From Dendrocalamus latiflorus (taxonomy: Eukaryota; Streptophyta; Magnoliopsida; Poales; Poaceae): a stretch of 64,000 bases of DNA. Every line of letters begins with the position of its first letter. Positions within the stretch are counted from its first letter, which is position 1. Below, one piece after another: positions 62,001 to 64,000 of this stretch. A program made the position numbers and the translations under genes. The stretch spans positions 360,731-424,730 of the forward strand of contig CM029646.1 of the NCBI GenBank assembly GCA_017311315.1. The letters are read 5' to 3'. Under the pieces are notes generated by a model. That model saw nothing but the letters and a program-made list of their open reading frames with translations. It was not told where the DNA came from and did no database searches.

Positions 62001-64000
62001 AATGTAGGAAAATAGTTAGGGCACACGTGAAGTCCATTCGTTGTGTTTGGCAGCTCAGTTTCATTTTGTCACTCGATTTCGTGCGAGTAGAGTTTAAAGT
62101 ACCCGTCGGAATCCATTTCGGTGGAAAGTTTAACACGGAGTCAGACGGATTCAAAATATATGCCAAAATCAGTGGGGATGCATATGAAGTCCATTCGGGG
62201 TATTTGGTACTCAGTTTCATTTCGTGACTCGATTTTCGTATGCATGCAGTTTACGATTTCTCGTCGAAACCCATTTTGGAGGAAAGTTTCCCGTCGAGTT
62301 CGATGGATTCGAAATGCGTGCCAAAATGAGATATGATGCATGTCAAGTCCATTCAAGGTGTTCGCCACTCAGTTTATTTCATCTCTCGATTTGACATACA
62401 TGGAGTTTGCGATGCCCGTCAGAATTAGATTTTGAGGAAAGTTTTACACTGAGTCGGACGGATTCAAAATCAATGCGGAAAATAGTTAGGGCACAGGTGA
62501 AGTCCATTCGATGTGTTTGGCACTCAGTTTGATTTTGTCACTCGATTTCGTGCGAGTTGAGTTTAAAGTACCCGTCGGAATCCATTTCGGTGGAAAGTTT
62601 GACACGGAGTCAAACGGATTCAAAATGGACGCCAAAATGAGTGGGGATGCATATGAAGTCCATTCGTGGTATTTGGTACTCAGTTTCATTTCGTGACTCG
62701 ATTTCGTGTGCATACAGTTCACATTTCCCGTCGAAACCCATTTTGGGGGAAAGTTTACCGTCGAGTTGGATGGTTTCGAAATGCGTGCCAAAATGAGATA
62801 TGATGCATGTCAAGTCCATTCAAGGTGTTTGCCACTCAGTTTATTTCATCTCTCGATTTCACATACATGGAGTTTGCGGTGCCCGTCAGAATTCGATTTT
62901 GAGGAAAGTTTAACACCGACTCGGATGGATTCAATGCATGCCAAATGAGGTAGGGCACATATGAATTCCATTCGAGGTGTTTGGCACTCAGTTTCATTGC
63001 GTGTCTCGATTTTGTCCGTATAGAGTTTGTTGTACCCGTTGGAAACCCATTTTGGTGGAAAGTTTAACACTGAGTCGGATGGATTCAAAATCAATGTGGA
63101 AAATAGTTAGGGCACACGTGAAGTCCATTCGTTGTGTTTGGCGCTCAAGTTTCATTTTGTCACTCGATTTCGTGCGAGTAGAGTTTAAAGTACCCGTCGG
63201 AATCCATTTCGGTGGAAAGTTTAACACGGAGTCAGACGGATTCAAAATATATGCCAAAATGAGTGGGGATGCATATGAAGTCCATTCGGGGTATTTGGTA
63301 CTCAGTTTCATTTCGTGACTCGATTTTGTATGCATGCAGTTTAGATTTCCCGTCGAAACCCATTTTGGAGGAAAGTTTCCCGTCGAGTTCGATGGATTCG
63401 AAATGCGTGCCAAAATGAGATATGATGCATGTCAAGTCCATTCAAGGTGTTCGCCACTCAGTTTATTTCATCTCTCGATTTGACATACATGGAGTTTGCG
63501 ATGCCCGTCAGAATTCGATTTTGAGGAAAGTTTCACACTGAGTTCGGATGGATTCAAAATCAATGCGGAAAATAGTTAGGGCACACGTGAAGTCCATTCG
63601 ATGTGTTTGGCCACCCAGTTTCATTTTGTCACTCGATTTCGTGCGAGTTGAGTTTAAAGTACCCGTCGGAATCCATTTCGGTGGAAAGTTTGACACGGAG
63701 TCAGACGGATTCAAAATGGACGCCAAAATGAGTGGGGATGCATATGAAGTCCATTCGTGGTATTTGGTACTCAGTTTCATTTCGTGACTCGATTTCGTCT
63801 GCATGCAGTTTACATTTCCCGTCGAAACCCATTTTGGGGGAAAGTTTACCGTCGAGTTGGATGGTTTCGAAATGCGTGCCAAAATGAGATATGATGCATG
63901 TCAAGTCCATTCAAGGTGTTTGCCACTCAGTTTATTTCATCTCTCGATTTCACATACATGGAGTTTGCGGTGCCCGTCAGAATTCGATTTTGAGGAAAGT

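Larger units (their letters stand above)
33195..64000 (+). repeat. Satellite array, domain B, 7-mer HOR
   Basis: About 198 monomers in the same orientation as domain A. The HOR is hybrid(4/1)-2-3-4-1'-2'-3', about 1,087 bp. Type-4 monomers start at 33748, 34835, 35455, 36542, 37629, 38249, 39336, 40422, 41042, then about every 1,086-1,093 bp to 62.8 kb. Three intervals of 620 bp (34835, 37629, 40422) are plain 4-mers. Compared with domain A it has GATGCATGTCAAGTCC for GATGCACGCCAAGTCC, CATGGAGTTTGC for CATGGATTTTGC and TTTCCCGTCGAAACCCATTT for the domain-A form. The array runs off the window end. No gene is seen. Confidence 0.95.

Noticed and set aside
33195..64000. CENP-B box in the satellite
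   Set aside because: I looked for TTCGnnnnAnnCGGG and its complement in all monomer types. The nearest matches (CCCGTCAGAATTCGA-type) are out of phase by a base and lack required positions.
1..64000. CRISPR array
   Set aside because: The repetition is continuous with 155-bp monomers and no unique spacers, in a plant-like sequence context.

Overview
This window looks like plant (peri)centromeric heterochromatin, most likely from a grass. I see no host protein-coding gene, tRNA or rRNA. About 52 kb of the 64 kb is a single head-to-tail satellite with monomers of about 155 bp, all in the same orientation. Centromeric satellites of this size class (155-156 bp) are known from grasses such as rice (CentO) and maize (CentC). 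The GC-rich, Pro/Ser/Arg-coding stretches inside the transposon LTRs also have grass-like composition. The species cannot be named from the sequence alone.

Layout. (1) 1-9785: satellite domain A, built from a four-monomer higher-order repeat (HOR) of about 619 bp (monomer types 1-2-3-4; 156+156+155+152 bp). (2) 9786-21702: one complete LTR retrotransposon inserted into a type-1 monomer and flanked by the 5-bp target duplication GTTTC. It has two almost identical LTRs of 5.24 kb, a tRNA-iMet-type primer-binding site, a polypurine tract and only 1.43 kb of internal sequence with no recognisable gag or pol. It is therefore a non-autonomous, LARD-like element, and a very young insertion. (3) 21708-33094: domain A resumes in exact register, with a 2,476-bp (16-monomer) super-repeat. 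(4) 33095-33194: a 100-N assembly gap. (5) 33195-64000: satellite domain B, where the same four monomer families form a seven-monomer HOR of about 1,087 bp: hybrid(4/1)-2-3-4-1'-2'-3'. Domain B shows further layers: a 2,794-bp (18-mer) super-period near its left end and three nearly identical tandem copies of a 2,173-bp (14-mer) block at 41042-47561.

How it fits together. The 7-mer is most simply explained as two 4-mers that lost one monomer by unequal exchange between a type-4 and a type-1 monomer, at the shared GGAAAGTTT. This left the 4/1 hybrid monomer that is diagnostic of domain B. Later local amplification made the 14-, 16- and 18-mer blocks. The retrotransposon interrupts only one copy of the 16-mer block, so it arrived after that block had been amplified.

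Caution on assembly quality. Many 1-bp 'insertions' at about 30.0-32.8 kb (next to the gap), 46.5 kb and 49.3-63.6 kb fall exactly where sister repeat copies differ, and both alternative bases are written one after the other. That pattern suggests consensus merging of collapsed copies, not biology. It inflates local HOR length to 1,089-1,093 bp. The many short open frames across the satellite are by-products of the tandem repetition and are not annotated as genes.
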